Source: Harenicola maris (lineage in GTDB: Bacteria; Pseudomonadota; Alphaproteobacteria; Rhodobacterales; Rhodobacteraceae). From it: a stretch of 64,000 nucleotides of DNA. The notes below the pieces were generated by a model. The model was not told the origin of the DNA, did no database searches, and worked only from the letters and a program-made list of their open reading frames with translations. Positions 41,910-49,412 of the stretch are shown here, in pieces. The stretch's first letter is position 1. The number at the start of each line of letters is the position of its first letter. The position numbers and the translations under genes are program-made. Where the stretch lies: contig JADQAZ010000001.1 in the NCBI GenBank assembly GCA_018524345.1, forward strand, positions 124,001-188,000, given 5' to 3'.

Positions 41910-44380
41910 GGCAGGATCTCCACGGTTCCGGCGGCGCCGTCGACGGCGATTTGTGCCCCGTCGGGGATCCAGTCGGTTGCGCCCTTGAGGCCGACAACGC
42001 AGGGGATGCCAAGTTCGCGCGCCACGATGGCGGAGTGGGACAGGAGCGAGCCGCGTTCGACCACGATGGCGGAGGCATTGGCGAAGACGGCGATCCAGCC
42101 GGGGTCTGTGTTGCGGGCCACGAGGATATCGCCGGGGGTGAGGCTTTCGCTGCGCGGGTCGCGGATGACGCGGGCCTTGGCGGTGCATTGGCCCGCGGAG
42201 CAGCCCGTGGCGATGCGCAGGATGTCGGTGCTTTGGCCCGCGTCTTCGGGTTTGGTGGTTTGGGCCGAGGGGCGGATGAGGGGCGCGCCGCGCAGCTCCA
42301 GCCGTTCATCGGGGTCGGGGCGGGTGGCGGCATGGGCCATCTCCTCGGCCCGCAGGGCGATGAGGGCGCGCAGGCTGTGGGTCAGCCCGCCGCCCTCCGC
42401 CGCCGCAAGGAGTTCCCCAACGGTGAGGTTCAGCACATCGCGGGGCGTGTTGATATGGCCAAGCGCCGCGAGTTCGCGGCCCATGGCCAGAAACACGCGC
42501 CGCGCCTGCCCGAAGATGCGGGTGCGTTCGAACCGCAGGTTCTCGCGGTCGCGCACGCGGTTGCGCGCCCAGTGGCAGATCGGCTTGGCCACGGCGCGTT
42601 TGAGGGGGTTGCGCAGCAGGGCGCGCCAGTTCGGGGCGGGGTGCGCGTCCTTTTCGCTTGGCGGGCGGCGCGCGCCTGCGAGGATGGCGGCGGTCAGCTG
42701 CGAGGGGTCCTCTGTCAGGGGGATGCTTTCGAGTTTGAGCTCCTCTGTGCAGCGGTCGCCGAATTTCTCGAGATAGGCGTCAAAGGCCGCGGCGATCTCC
42801 GGGTGGCCTTCCATCGCGGGCAGCCCGCCGGATTGCAGGGCATCGGCCAGATCGGCCTCGCGCACCAGTGCGGCGAGGGCGGCGATGCGCTGTGCGGGCT
42901 CTGCCGAGACGATGTCGCCCTGGCCGATCATCAGGTCATTGTGGAACTCCGCGCCCGCCTCGCCCGCCCATTTCACCAGCAGTTTGCGCGAGGCGCCAAA
43001 GCCCATCATGCACAGGAAGTCATTGACGAGGGGGGCGTCCCATTGGTCGAGAAGCTCCCCCTCGATCCGCCGGTAGGTGGCGGCCAGTTCGGTCAGGTTG
43101 GCGGTGCTGAGGTCCGGCCCTTGGGTGAGGGCGTCCTGCAGACGGGTCATAAAGCCCGCCTTGGTGCGGCGCAGGCGCAGGGCCTGCCGCAGCAGGCCAA
43201 AGCCGACGCGCAGCATGCGGGCGTATTCGGCCCATTTGGCGCGACGGTTGGTGGGCGGGGGCGGGCCGATGCTGGCGGTGAGTTCCTCGGGCAGGGGGGT
43301 ATCCACGCCCATCATGGTTTCCATATGGGCGCGGTTCATGGCGAAACCGGGCAGCATGGCAAGGGCGCGATACCAGTTGCCAAGGTTGTAGTAGACGCGG
43401 CCATCGACGCGGGCGAGCAGGTTTTCGAAGACCGCACCATTGGCGGCGATCTGCGCCTCTTGCACGCCGAGCAGGGCGACGAAGGCGCGGTAGACGCGGT
43501 TATAGCTGTAGGAGGCGAAGCTGTAGGTCAGGGGGCTGACAAGGCCCGGGTAGCTTTCGACGATATTGGAGTTGTCAAACACCGTTAGGGCCGGATCGGG
43601 GCGCGCGGGGGCGCGCAGCTGGGTTGTGATGGGGCGCGACTGGAGGAGGATCAGGCGGGCGTCTTCGCCCGTTCCGGTGATGGCCCATTCGATGTCTTGG
43701 GGGCTGCCGAAGGTCTCCTCGGCGCGGCGGGCGAGGGTGGCGATCTGGAGGGCCTCTGCCTCGGTGATGGCCTCTGGGGCATCGGGCGTGATCGCGGCGG
43801 TGCCATCTGCAGTGATGGTCCAGTCCTCTCCGTCCACTGTGCCGTCGACGAGCTTGTCACCAAGGCCGGTGGTGGCGGAGATCACGGCGCTCTCGCGGGC
43901 GCCGCTGACCGGGTCGGCGGAGAAGGCAACGCCTGCGGCGCGGGCGGGGATCATTTGCTGGATGACGATGGCGGGGGCCTCTGCTCCGCCGCTGGATTTC
44001 AGGGCGCGGTAGGTTTCCACCGGGCCGGTAAAGCCAGAGGCATAGACCGTTTCCGCCGCTGTCAGAACGCGGGGGGCGGTGACGTTGAGTTCGGTCAGGA
44101 ACTGGCCTGCGTGGGAGTGTTCGACCCCGTCCTCTGCGCGGCCCGAGGAGCGCACGGCATAGGGGCCGGGGCCGATCTCTGCCGCGGCTTGTTTGACCTC
44201 GCGGTTGAGGCGGCGGCGCGCCTGTTTGTCGTCCTGTGCCTCGGCCACGGCCTGTGGCAGCAGCACGAAGAAGGCGGGTACATCGAAGCCCTCCTGTTGC
44301 AGGCGGGCGAGGCTTGCGGCCTTGCCGCCCGCTGTGGCGGGGTCGGTTGCCTTGTCGGCGGGCAGGATGTTTTGGCTCAT
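41906..44380 (-). CDS. PEP-synthase/rifampin-phosphotransferase-like dikinase
   Basis: An 824-residue three-domain protein. The N-terminal ATP-grasp domain has GGKAASLARLQQEGFDVPAFF and YAVRSSGRAEDGVEHSHAGQF, then VIQQMIPARAAGVAFSADPV. The middle part (SNIVESYPGLVSPLTYSFAS and on) resembles the substrate-binding domain of rifampin phosphotransferase rather than the pyruvate domain of PpsA. The C-terminal swivelling domain has the phosphohistidine in GSLLSHSAIVARELGIPCVVG near His782. Such enzymes make a phospho-His from ATP and pass a phosphate to an acceptor, here probably an alcohol made in the operon. The gap to UbiA is four bases. Confidence 0.85.
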   Translation of the reverse strand: MSQNILPADKATDPATAGGKAASLARLQQEGFDVPAFFVLLPQAVAEAQDDKQARRRLNREVKQAAAEIGPGPYAVRSSGRAEDGVEHSHAGQFLTELNVTAPRVLTAAETVYASGFTGPVETYRALKSSGGAEAPAIVIQQMIPARAAGVAFSADPVSGARESAVISATTGLGDKLVDGTVDGEDWTITADGTAAITPDAPEAITEAEALQIATLARRAEETFGSPQDIEWAITGTGEDARLILLQSRPITTQLRAPARPDPALTVFDNSNIVESYPGLVSPLTYSFASYSYNRVYRAFVALLGVQEAQIAANGAVFENLLARVDGRVYYNLGNWYRALAMLPGFAMNRAHMETMMGVDTPLPEELTASIGPPPPTNRRAKWAEYARMLRVGFGLLRQALRLRRTKAGFMTRLQDALTQGPDLSTANLTELAATYRRIEGELLDQWDAPLVNDFLCMMGFGASRKLLVKWAGEAGAEFHNDLMIGQGDIVSAEPAQRIAALAALVREADLADALQSGGLPAMEGHPEIAAAFDAYLEKFGDRCTEELKLESIPLTEDPSQLTAAILAGARRPPSEKDAHPAPNWRALLRNPLKRAVAKPICHWARNRVRDRENLRFERTRIFGQARRVFLAMGRELAALGHINTPRDVLNLTVGELLAAAEGGGLTHSLRALIALRAEEMAHAATRPDPDERLELRGAPLIRPSAQTTKPEDAGQSTDILRIATGCSAGQCTAKARVIRDPRSESLTPGDILVARNTDPGWIAVFANASAIVVERGSLLSHSAIVARELGIPCVVGLKGATDWIPDGAQIAVDGAAGTVEILP

Positions 44381-44384
44381 GTCG

Positions 44385-45293
44385 TTATCCCCAGATCAGC
44401 GGCAGGAAACCTGCGGCGCCGTAGCACAGAAGCACCCAGATGCCCGCGGCTGTGTCGCAGGCCTTTTCGGCCTTGGGCGTCGGGGCCGCGCGGTATTTCA
44501 GGCCCGCGAAACAGGCCTGTGCAAAGCCCGCAAAACCGACCAGTGCAATCGGCCAGAAGGCCCCCGCCAAGGCCCCGACCGCGAGCAGGAGCGCCAGAGC
44601 AAGGCCCAGGCACAGCAGCCAGACCTTGGCCGCTAAGCGCGGGCCGAGGAGGGCGGAGTAGGTCTCCACCCCTTTGATTTCATTCTCGGGTGCCCAGAGT
44701 TTGCGGCCCAGTTCCAGCACGCAGCCATTGACGAAGGAGAGGGCGAAGAAGGTCCAGAGGCCCGCCGCCGGTGCGCCGTTTGGGCCCCATTCCACGCCTG
44801 TCAGCAGCAGGTCGATCAGGGGCATGATCGCCATATGGCTGACGAGGTAGAGCCATGGCCGCGCCTTGAGCCATGCGGGGGCGCCGAATTCAAAGCTCAT
44901 GGCGATGAGCCAGAGCCAGGTGAGGCACAGGAGCCAGAGCACCGAGGGGTGGTAGGCATAGGCGATGAGCGCGGCAAGGGGGGCGAGGAGCGCCCCGAGG
45001 GTTAGGATGAGTTTGAGGGAGACCAGCCCCCGCGGGATCGGGCGGCTAGGGCGATAGAGGCGGTCGTCCTTGGCGTCCTTGGCCTCATCCGCCACGCGCA
45101 TTTGGAAGAACAGGATAAAGACGAGGGCGAAGGCCAGTGTGAAACCCGCCGCGCCGGGCAGGGGGCGGCCTGCCAGATGGGCCGAGAGGCACAGGCTCGC
45201 GGCGGAGAAGACCGCCAGCAGGGGAACGGTTTTGATCAGGGGGAAACGCTCTGCCTGATAGGTCCAGAGGCGGTGATGCAGGGGGGCGGTCAT
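44385..45293 (-). CDS. UbiA-family prenyltransferase
   Basis: A 302-residue protein with eight or nine membrane helices. The first Asp-rich motif is FFQMRVADEAKDAKDD with Asp69, Asp73 and Asp76-77, followed by YRPSRPIPRGLVSL. The second motif is altered, RKLWAPENEIKGVETYSALLG, with Glu in place of the usual Asp. UbiA enzymes move a prenyl chain from its diphosphate to an aromatic ring or to a glycerol-phosphate hydroxyl. The acceptor here is unknown; linkage to HMGR and a BtaA-like enzyme suggests a lipid. Its ATG overlaps the HMGR stop (ATGA). Confidence 0.87.
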   Translation of the reverse strand: MTAPLHHRLWTYQAERFPLIKTVPLLAVFSAASLCLSAHLAGRPLPGAAGFTLAFALVFILFFQMRVADEAKDAKDDRLYRPSRPIPRGLVSLKLILTLGALLAPLAALIAYAYHPSVLWLLCLTWLWLIAMSFEFGAPAWLKARPWLYLVSHMAIMPLIDLLLTGVEWGPNGAPAAGLWTFFALSFVNGCVLELGRKLWAPENEIKGVETYSALLGPRLAAKVWLLCLGLALALLLAVGALAGAFWPIALVGFAGFAQACFAGLKYRAAPTPKAEKACDTAAGIWVLLCYGAAGFLPLIWG

Positions 45294-46522
45294 CTGTGGC
45301 GGGCCAGTGATGCATGGGCATCGGTGAAATGCCCCGCCGCCATGGCCGCGACGATGGAGATTTCTCCGCACAGGCACAGGGCGGCGGCAACCTCTGCCAG
45401 AGCCGCCCCGTTGCCCGCGCCCGCTAGGCCCAGCACCGAAAGCCCCGCCTGTTGGCTGGGCAATCCGGTGCCGCCGCCGACGGTGCCGACCAGAATGTTG
45501 GGCATGGTGACGGAGCAGAAGAGGTCCTCCCCCCGGGCCTCCATCCGTGTGAAGCCGACGGCGCTCTCTGCGACGCAGGCGGCGTCTTGGCCGGTGGCGA
45601 TATAAAGGGCCGCGAGGCCGTTGGCGTAATGGGCCTGCGCGCCGAGTTGGCCGGAGAGCAGCGCGCCGAGGTTGGCGACGCGGCCATAGTCCAGCATTTC
45701 CGCCACGCTGGTGCGCAGGGCCTTTTCCACCACCGCCTTGGGCAGGACCACCGAGGCAGAGACCTTGCGCCCCCGTCCGGTGAGGGTGCCGAGGGAGGAG
45801 GCCTTTTTGTCGCCGGAATAGTTCCCCTCGACATACCAGTTGCGGATCGGGATCGGGCATTGGGCGGCGGCGTGTTCGCACAGGGCGTGGGTGGCGATGG
45901 TGACCATGTTCTGCCCCGCTGCATCGCCGGTGGTGTAACGGCACAGCAGGAACACGATGTTGGTGTCGATGGCGGGCTCTAGGCTGACCAGTTTGCCGTG
46001 GCGGGTTGTGGCCTCTGCCGCCGCCTTGAGCGCGTCGATGTTGTTCACCACCCAATCGACGAATTGCCCGGCCTGAAGCAGCCCTTCGAAAACGAAAGCG
46101 GGGCTACGCAGGACGCCCTCATAGAGGACCGCCGTGCTGACCCCGCCCGCCTTGGTCGCCGCATAGGCGCCGCGGGCGTAGGAGGCGACGAGGGCGGCCT
46201 CGGTCGTGGCGAGGGGGACATTGAAATCGCCCTTGGCATTGACGCCGTTGATCCGCAGGGGGCCGAGGACGCCGACGGGCACTTTGACCGTTCCGATGAG
46301 GTTTTCGATATTGGCGCTGTAGATCGCGGGGTCGGCGCAGCTGTTGGCATCGGCGAGGGCGTCTTTGGCGGCGCTACCCGCGCCGAGTTTGGCCCAATAG
46401 CGCTCCAGCGATTTAGGGCTGGCGCTGCGCACAGGGCGCAGGGAAGAGACGGGGCTGGTGTCCGGTGCGATGCGGGCGGCGTCCTGTTCGGTTTGAAACA
46501 GGCCGCGCACGCGGGAGAGCAT
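45290..46522 (-). CDS. Hydroxymethylglutaryl-CoA reductase (class I-like)
   Basis: A 410-residue soluble enzyme. Family signatures: ENLIGTVKVPVGVLGPLRI, TTEAALVASYARGAY, TTGDAAGQNMVTIAT, SGDKKASSLGTLTGRGRKV and GTVGGGTGLPSQQAGLSVLG. All four catalytic residues are present by alignment to the human enzyme: Glu108 (TTE), Lys239 (DKK), Asp313 (GQDAA) and the C-terminal His403 (DAHASLARHR). It would reduce HMG-CoA to mevalonate with NAD(P)H. No HMG-CoA synthase or mevalonate kinase lies in the window, and this group normally makes isoprenoids by the MEP pathway. ATG at 46522 is preferred to a TTG at 46549; neither has a strong ribosome site. It is the first gene of the eight-gene operon. Confidence 0.93.
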   Translation of the reverse strand: MLSRVRGLFQTEQDAARIAPDTSPVSSLRPVRSASPKSLERYWAKLGAGSAAKDALADANSCADPAIYSANIENLIGTVKVPVGVLGPLRINGVNAKGDFNVPLATTEAALVASYARGAYAATKAGGVSTAVLYEGVLRSPAFVFEGLLQAGQFVDWVVNNIDALKAAAEATTRHGKLVSLEPAIDTNIVFLLCRYTTGDAAGQNMVTIATHALCEHAAAQCPIPIRNWYVEGNYSGDKKASSLGTLTGRGRKVSASVVLPKAVVEKALRTSVAEMLDYGRVANLGALLSGQLGAQAHYANGLAALYIATGQDAACVAESAVGFTRMEARGEDLFCSVTMPNILVGTVGGGTGLPSQQAGLSVLGLAGAGNGAALAEVAAALCLCGEISIVAAMAAGHFTDAHASLARHR

Positions 46523-46655
46523 TTGTTGGACGTGAAAGGGAATGATCAAACGAAACGGCCCCGGAAATGGATAAAGTTTCCGCAGTTTCGCGTGTTTGAT
46601 CTGGCCCGTCTATGGCGGAATTCCGGCGTTTACGGGGATTTTGTCACTGCGGCTC

Positions 46656-47510
46656 TTAGGCGACAGCCGAATGGGCGCCGTCTTCGGCTTGGTCCTCATA
46701 GGACATGAGGGGGCCGCGGCAGGCGTTGAGGGCGTTGAGGATCGGGGTTTGCAGGGGCAGCCCGGTGCGCAGGGTTTCGGCGGCGGATTGTGCCTGCGCC
46801 GCGCGGCAGGCGCCCCAGCGGGAGGTGAGGATGGCGGCCTGCACCTCGGTCTTGGTGAGGTCTTGGGGTGTGGGGGCGTCGATCAGGATGATGTCCGTCT
46901 GGCTGCGCAGGGTGGAGAGCAGGGTGCCGCCGGGGTCGAATGCATTGGCGGCGCCGATCAGGACGGTTTGGGACAGCAGGTCGCGTTTGCCGAAGGTGGA
47001 GGGCCTGCGCGGGTCGGTGACAGGATTGGGGGCAATGCTATCAAGGCCCGCCATCTGGGTCAGCGCCGCCGTGTCGCCCCCGGCGATCAGCGCCACGCGC
47101 AGGCCCCTGCCGGAGAGGTGCCGCGCGAGCGAGAGGGAGAGGGTTGTGACGCCTTGGCCCGCAAGCGGCGCGGTTATGGCCACGGCGGGGGCCTGCCCGC
47201 GTTTGGGCGGGGCGGCCTGCATGATTGCCGCGGCCAGCCCGCCGATGGAGCGGGCATAGGGGTGGTCCGGCGCATCGATGATACGGTCGGCGAGGCCCAG
47301 ATGGCCCATGGCGCCGGGCTGTTCGGGAATGGTTGCGGCCAAGGGAGCCTGCGTTAGCTCCGGCAGGGATTGCGGCGTCACCTCGGAGGCGCGCAGCAGG
47401 GCGCGGAGCAGCCCCTGCGCCAATCCCCCTGTGCGCGACATCGGGGCCGGGGACAGGCCGGAGAAGGTGACGTCTTCTGAGCGCAGATCGGCGGGCAAGC
47501 GGGGGGCCAT
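46656..47510 (-). CDS. Degenerate CpsD/BY-kinase-like P-loop protein
   Basis: A 284-residue protein with the fold of bacterial tyrosine autokinases/ParA ATPases, but motifs are broken. Walker A reads APLAGQGVTTLSLSLAR, with Val121 where the invariant Lys belongs. Walker A' reads ALIAGGDTAAL instead of LLIDAD. The Walker B-like TDIILIDAPTP is kept. There is no Tyr cluster at the C-terminus. It probably binds rather than hydrolyses nucleotide and may be a structural or regulatory subunit in exopolysaccharide export. A perfect CtrA box lies 66 bases upstream. The HMGR operon follows after about 130 bases. Confidence 0.75.
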   Translation of the reverse strand: MAPRLPADLRSEDVTFSGLSPAPMSRTGGLAQGLLRALLRASEVTPQSLPELTQAPLAATIPEQPGAMGHLGLADRIIDAPDHPYARSIGGLAAAIMQAAPPKRGQAPAVAITAPLAGQGVTTLSLSLARHLSGRGLRVALIAGGDTAALTQMAGLDSIAPNPVTDPRRPSTFGKRDLLSQTVLIGAANAFDPGGTLLSTLRSQTDIILIDAPTPQDLTKTEVQAAILTSRWGACRAAQAQSAAETLRTGLPLQTPILNALNACRGPLMSYEDQAEDGAHSAVA

Positions 47511-47575
47511 GGGCGGGGTCCTTGGATCACGGGGTTAAGCGGGCTTCGCTATGTCCAAGGGGTAGAGAAAATCGG

Positions 47576-47590
47576 TTAATCAGGCGTTAA
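47576..47590 (-). promoter_or_regulatory. CtrA box upstream of the CpsD-like gene
   Basis: TTAA-TCAGGCG-TTAA is a perfect match to the CtrA consensus TTAA-N7-TTAA. A second cluster, TTAA-GG-TTAAC, lies at 47604-47614. The box is 66-80 bases before the CpsD-like start. CtrA would tie this gene to cell-cycle, motility or GTA control. The sequence is near-symmetric, so direction is set by the only downstream gene. Confidence 0.6.
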
Positions 47591-47639
47591 TATCAATGGT
47601 TTCTTAAGGTTAACGGGCCGGGGTGCGTGCCGCAGAATA

Positions 47640-47680
47640 GAAAAAGCCCCGCAGCGTGGGAGGACACTGCGGGGCTTTTA
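47640..47680 (-). terminator. Intrinsic terminator of the DUF1127 gene
   Basis: AAAAGCCCCGCAG at 47642-47654 pairs perfectly with 47667-47679 over a 12-base loop. On the minus strand the GC stem runs into TTTTT. It lies about 30 bases after the DUF1127 stop and insulates it from the CtrA-CpsD-like promoter region. Confidence 0.88.
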
Positions 47681-47710
47681 TGCCGCCAGGGAGGAGGGGC
47701 GGCGAAACTT

Positions 47711-47896
47711 TTAGAAGTTAGCCAGGTCGCTGCGGCTCAGGCCGATGTCGAAGAGTTCGCGATCGGTCAGGCCGGAAAGGGCTTTGCGTGTTACGCGGCG
47801 GTCATTCCAGTCTGCAACAGCACCGATTGTGCCGTAGAAGAGTTTGGAGAAAAAACCGCCGGAAGCGGTAGTGCGGGTTGCGTCAAACAGTGCCAT
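47711..47896 (-). CDS. DUF1127 small protein
   Basis: A 61-residue protein ending in the DUF1127 signature DRRVTRKALSGLTDRELFDIGLSRSDLANF. Small Arg-rich proteins of this family in Alphaproteobacteria (for example CcaF1 in Rhodobacter sphaeroides) bind RNA or modulate stress and phosphate responses, often under RpoH control. The ATG at 47896 has AAGGA about eight bases upstream. A strong terminator follows, so it is a single-gene unit. Confidence 0.88.
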   Translation of the reverse strand: MALFDATRTTASGGFFSKLFYGTIGAVADWNDRRVTRKALSGLTDRELFDIGLSRSDLANF

Positions 47897-48225
47897 CCGA
47901 AGGTTCCTTTGTTCTGGATTGGTCAATTTCTGAGCAGTTTTAAAACTGCCTTTTCATGAGGCGCATCTAGACAGCGGCAGGGAGTCGGGCAAGGGGCATT
48001 TGTGCATGGCACATATGACCTGATTGCATAGCGGGCAAAGTGACCTAAGGGTATGAAATCTTGTCGTAAAAACGTCATAAACGATGTCGCTTTTCCGCCA
48101 TTCCGTGACGCTGGTGGCGGCTGTATACAGGGGCGGCGGCGAAGGGGGCTTTGGCGCTTTCCGGCTATGCGATGTTCGCTTTTCGTGCTAGTTGGACAAA
48201 GAGAACAGAAAAACAAGGGGTTGGG
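47897..48225. other. 329-base divergent promoter region between DUF1127 and ruvC
   Basis: No convincing gene is seen. The region must contain the promoters for the DUF1127 gene (minus) and ruvCAB (plus). Visible elements are a CTGTATACAG palindrome at 48121-48130 and a near-LexA site at 48174-48188. A short open frame from 48053 lacks a ribosome site and family resemblance and is not called. Confidence 0.6.
48174..48188 (+). promoter_or_regulatory. Near-consensus alphaproteobacterial LexA (SOS) box upstream of ruvC
   Basis: GTTC-GCTTTTC-GTGC matches GTTC-N7-GTTC at seven of eight fixed bases and lies 38 bases before the ruvC start. ruvCAB is damage-induced in several bacteria. One mismatch in the second half-site keeps confidence low. 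Confidence 0.35.
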
Positions 48226-48735
48226 ATGCGGGTGATCGGCATTGATCCGGGCTTGCGGGCCATGGGTTGGGGAGTGATCGAGGTGCAGGGGTCAAAATTG
48301 TTGCACCTTGGCAACGGCACTTGCAAATCCATCGGAAGCGCCCCTTTGGCCGCGCGGCTGCATGATTTGCATCGGCAATTGACCCTTGTTTTCGAGAGGT
48401 TTCGCCCCGATCACGCCGCTGTGGAGCAGACATTTGTGAATAAGGACGCTGTTGGCACCCTGAAACTGGGCCAAGCGCGGGGGATTGCCCTGCTGGCTTC
48501 GGCGCAGGCGGGGCTTGAGGTGGGCGAATATGCCCCCAACGCGGTGAAGAAGGCTGTGGTTGGTGTGGGTCATGCGGATAAAAAGCAGATCGCCCATATG
48601 GTCGGGATCCATTTTCCCGGGGTCGCCTTTGACAGCCCCGATGCGGCGGATGCTTTGGCGATTGCGATCTGTCATTCCCATCACGCCCAATCGGCGGGCC
48701 GTTTGGCCGCTGCGCTTGCGAAGGCGGGCGCATGA
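48226..48735 (+). CDS. ruvC: Holliday junction resolvase RuvC
   Basis: A 169-residue endonuclease that cuts Holliday junctions. The start [19 protein letters not shown] carries the first catalytic Asp. Glu lies in [23 protein letters not shown], and the last Asp pair in [15 protein letters not shown]. The ATG at 48226 is the family start. The stop overlaps the ruvA ATG by four bases. Confidence 0.97.
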   Translation: MRVIGIDPGLRAMGWGVIEVQGSKLLHLGNGTCKSIGSAPLAARLHDLHRQLTLVFERFRPDHAAVEQTFVNKDAVGTLKLGQARGIALLASAQAGLEVGEYAPNAVKKAVVGVGHADKKQIAHMVGIHFPGVAFDSPDAADALAIAICHSHHAQSAGRLAAALAKAGA

Positions 48736-49409
48736 TCGGGCGGTTGAAGGGACGGCTGGAGTTCATCGGCAGCGACCATGTGCTGCTGGATGTGAATGGC
48801 GTGGGCTATATTGTATATGTGTCGGAACGCACCCGCATGGGGTTGCCGGGCTTGGGCGAGGGGCTTGCGCTTTATACCGATCTTCTGGTGCGCGAGGACC
48901 TGCTGCAGCTTTTCGGTTTTCCGACGATGATCGAGAAGGAATGGCATCGGCTCTTGACCAGCGTTCAGGGGATCGGGGCCAAGGCGAGCATGGCGATCCT
49001 TGGGACCTTGGGGCCGGAGGGGGTTGGACGTGCCCTTGCCATTGGCGATGCGGCGGCGATCAAGGCCGCGCCCGGCGTCGGGCCGAAGATTGCGGCGCGG
49101 GTGGTGAACGAGCTTAAGGACAAGGCGCCGCAGGTGATGGCCCTTGGCGGGCATCTGGACGGTGCCGAGGATGAGGTGATCCTGCCCGAGGCGGCGCCGG
49201 AGCCCGCCGCGGCCAAACCTAAAGCCAAGCCAAAGGCGCGCAGCGGCGCGGCGGCGGCGCAGGCGGATGCGCTGTCGGCTCTGGTCAACCTTGGCTATGG
49301 CCATGGCGATGCGGCCAGCGCCGTGGCGCAGGCGGCCAGCGATGGAGAGGCCAAGGGCGAGGCCGATCTGATCCGCGCCGCTCTCAAACTTCTTGCGCCC
49401 AAGGGATAA
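48732..49409 (+). CDS. ruvA: Holliday junction branch migration protein RuvA
   Basis: A 225-residue protein. The N-terminal OB domain ([30 protein letters not shown]) binds the junction. Two helix-hairpin-helix motifs follow ([37 protein letters not shown]). A Lys/Ala-rich linker ([16 protein letters not shown]) leads to the RuvB-binding domain III. ATG overlaps ruvC (ATGA) and ruvB starts three bases after its stop. Confidence 0.97.
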   Translation: MIGRLKGRLEFIGSDHVLLDVNGVGYIVYVSERTRMGLPGLGEGLALYTDLLVREDLLQLFGFPTMIEKEWHRLLTSVQGIGAKASMAILGTLGPEGVGRALAIGDAAAIKAAPGVGPKIAARVVNELKDKAPQVMALGGHLDGAEDEVILPEAAPEPAAAKPKAKPKARSGAAAAQADALSALVNLGYGHGDAASAVAQAASDGEAKGEADLIRAALKLLAPKG

Positions 49410-49412
49410 GCC

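Noticed and set aside
46550-46600. GGAAAC...CGTT considered as an EcfG-type general stress promoter before HMGR
   Set aside because: The -35 element has a mismatch in its core and this group often lacks EcfG; too weak to call.
48053-48235. Short plus-strand frame between DUF1127 and ruvC
   Set aside because: No ribosome site, overlaps the ruvC start, and lies over the ruvC promoter region.
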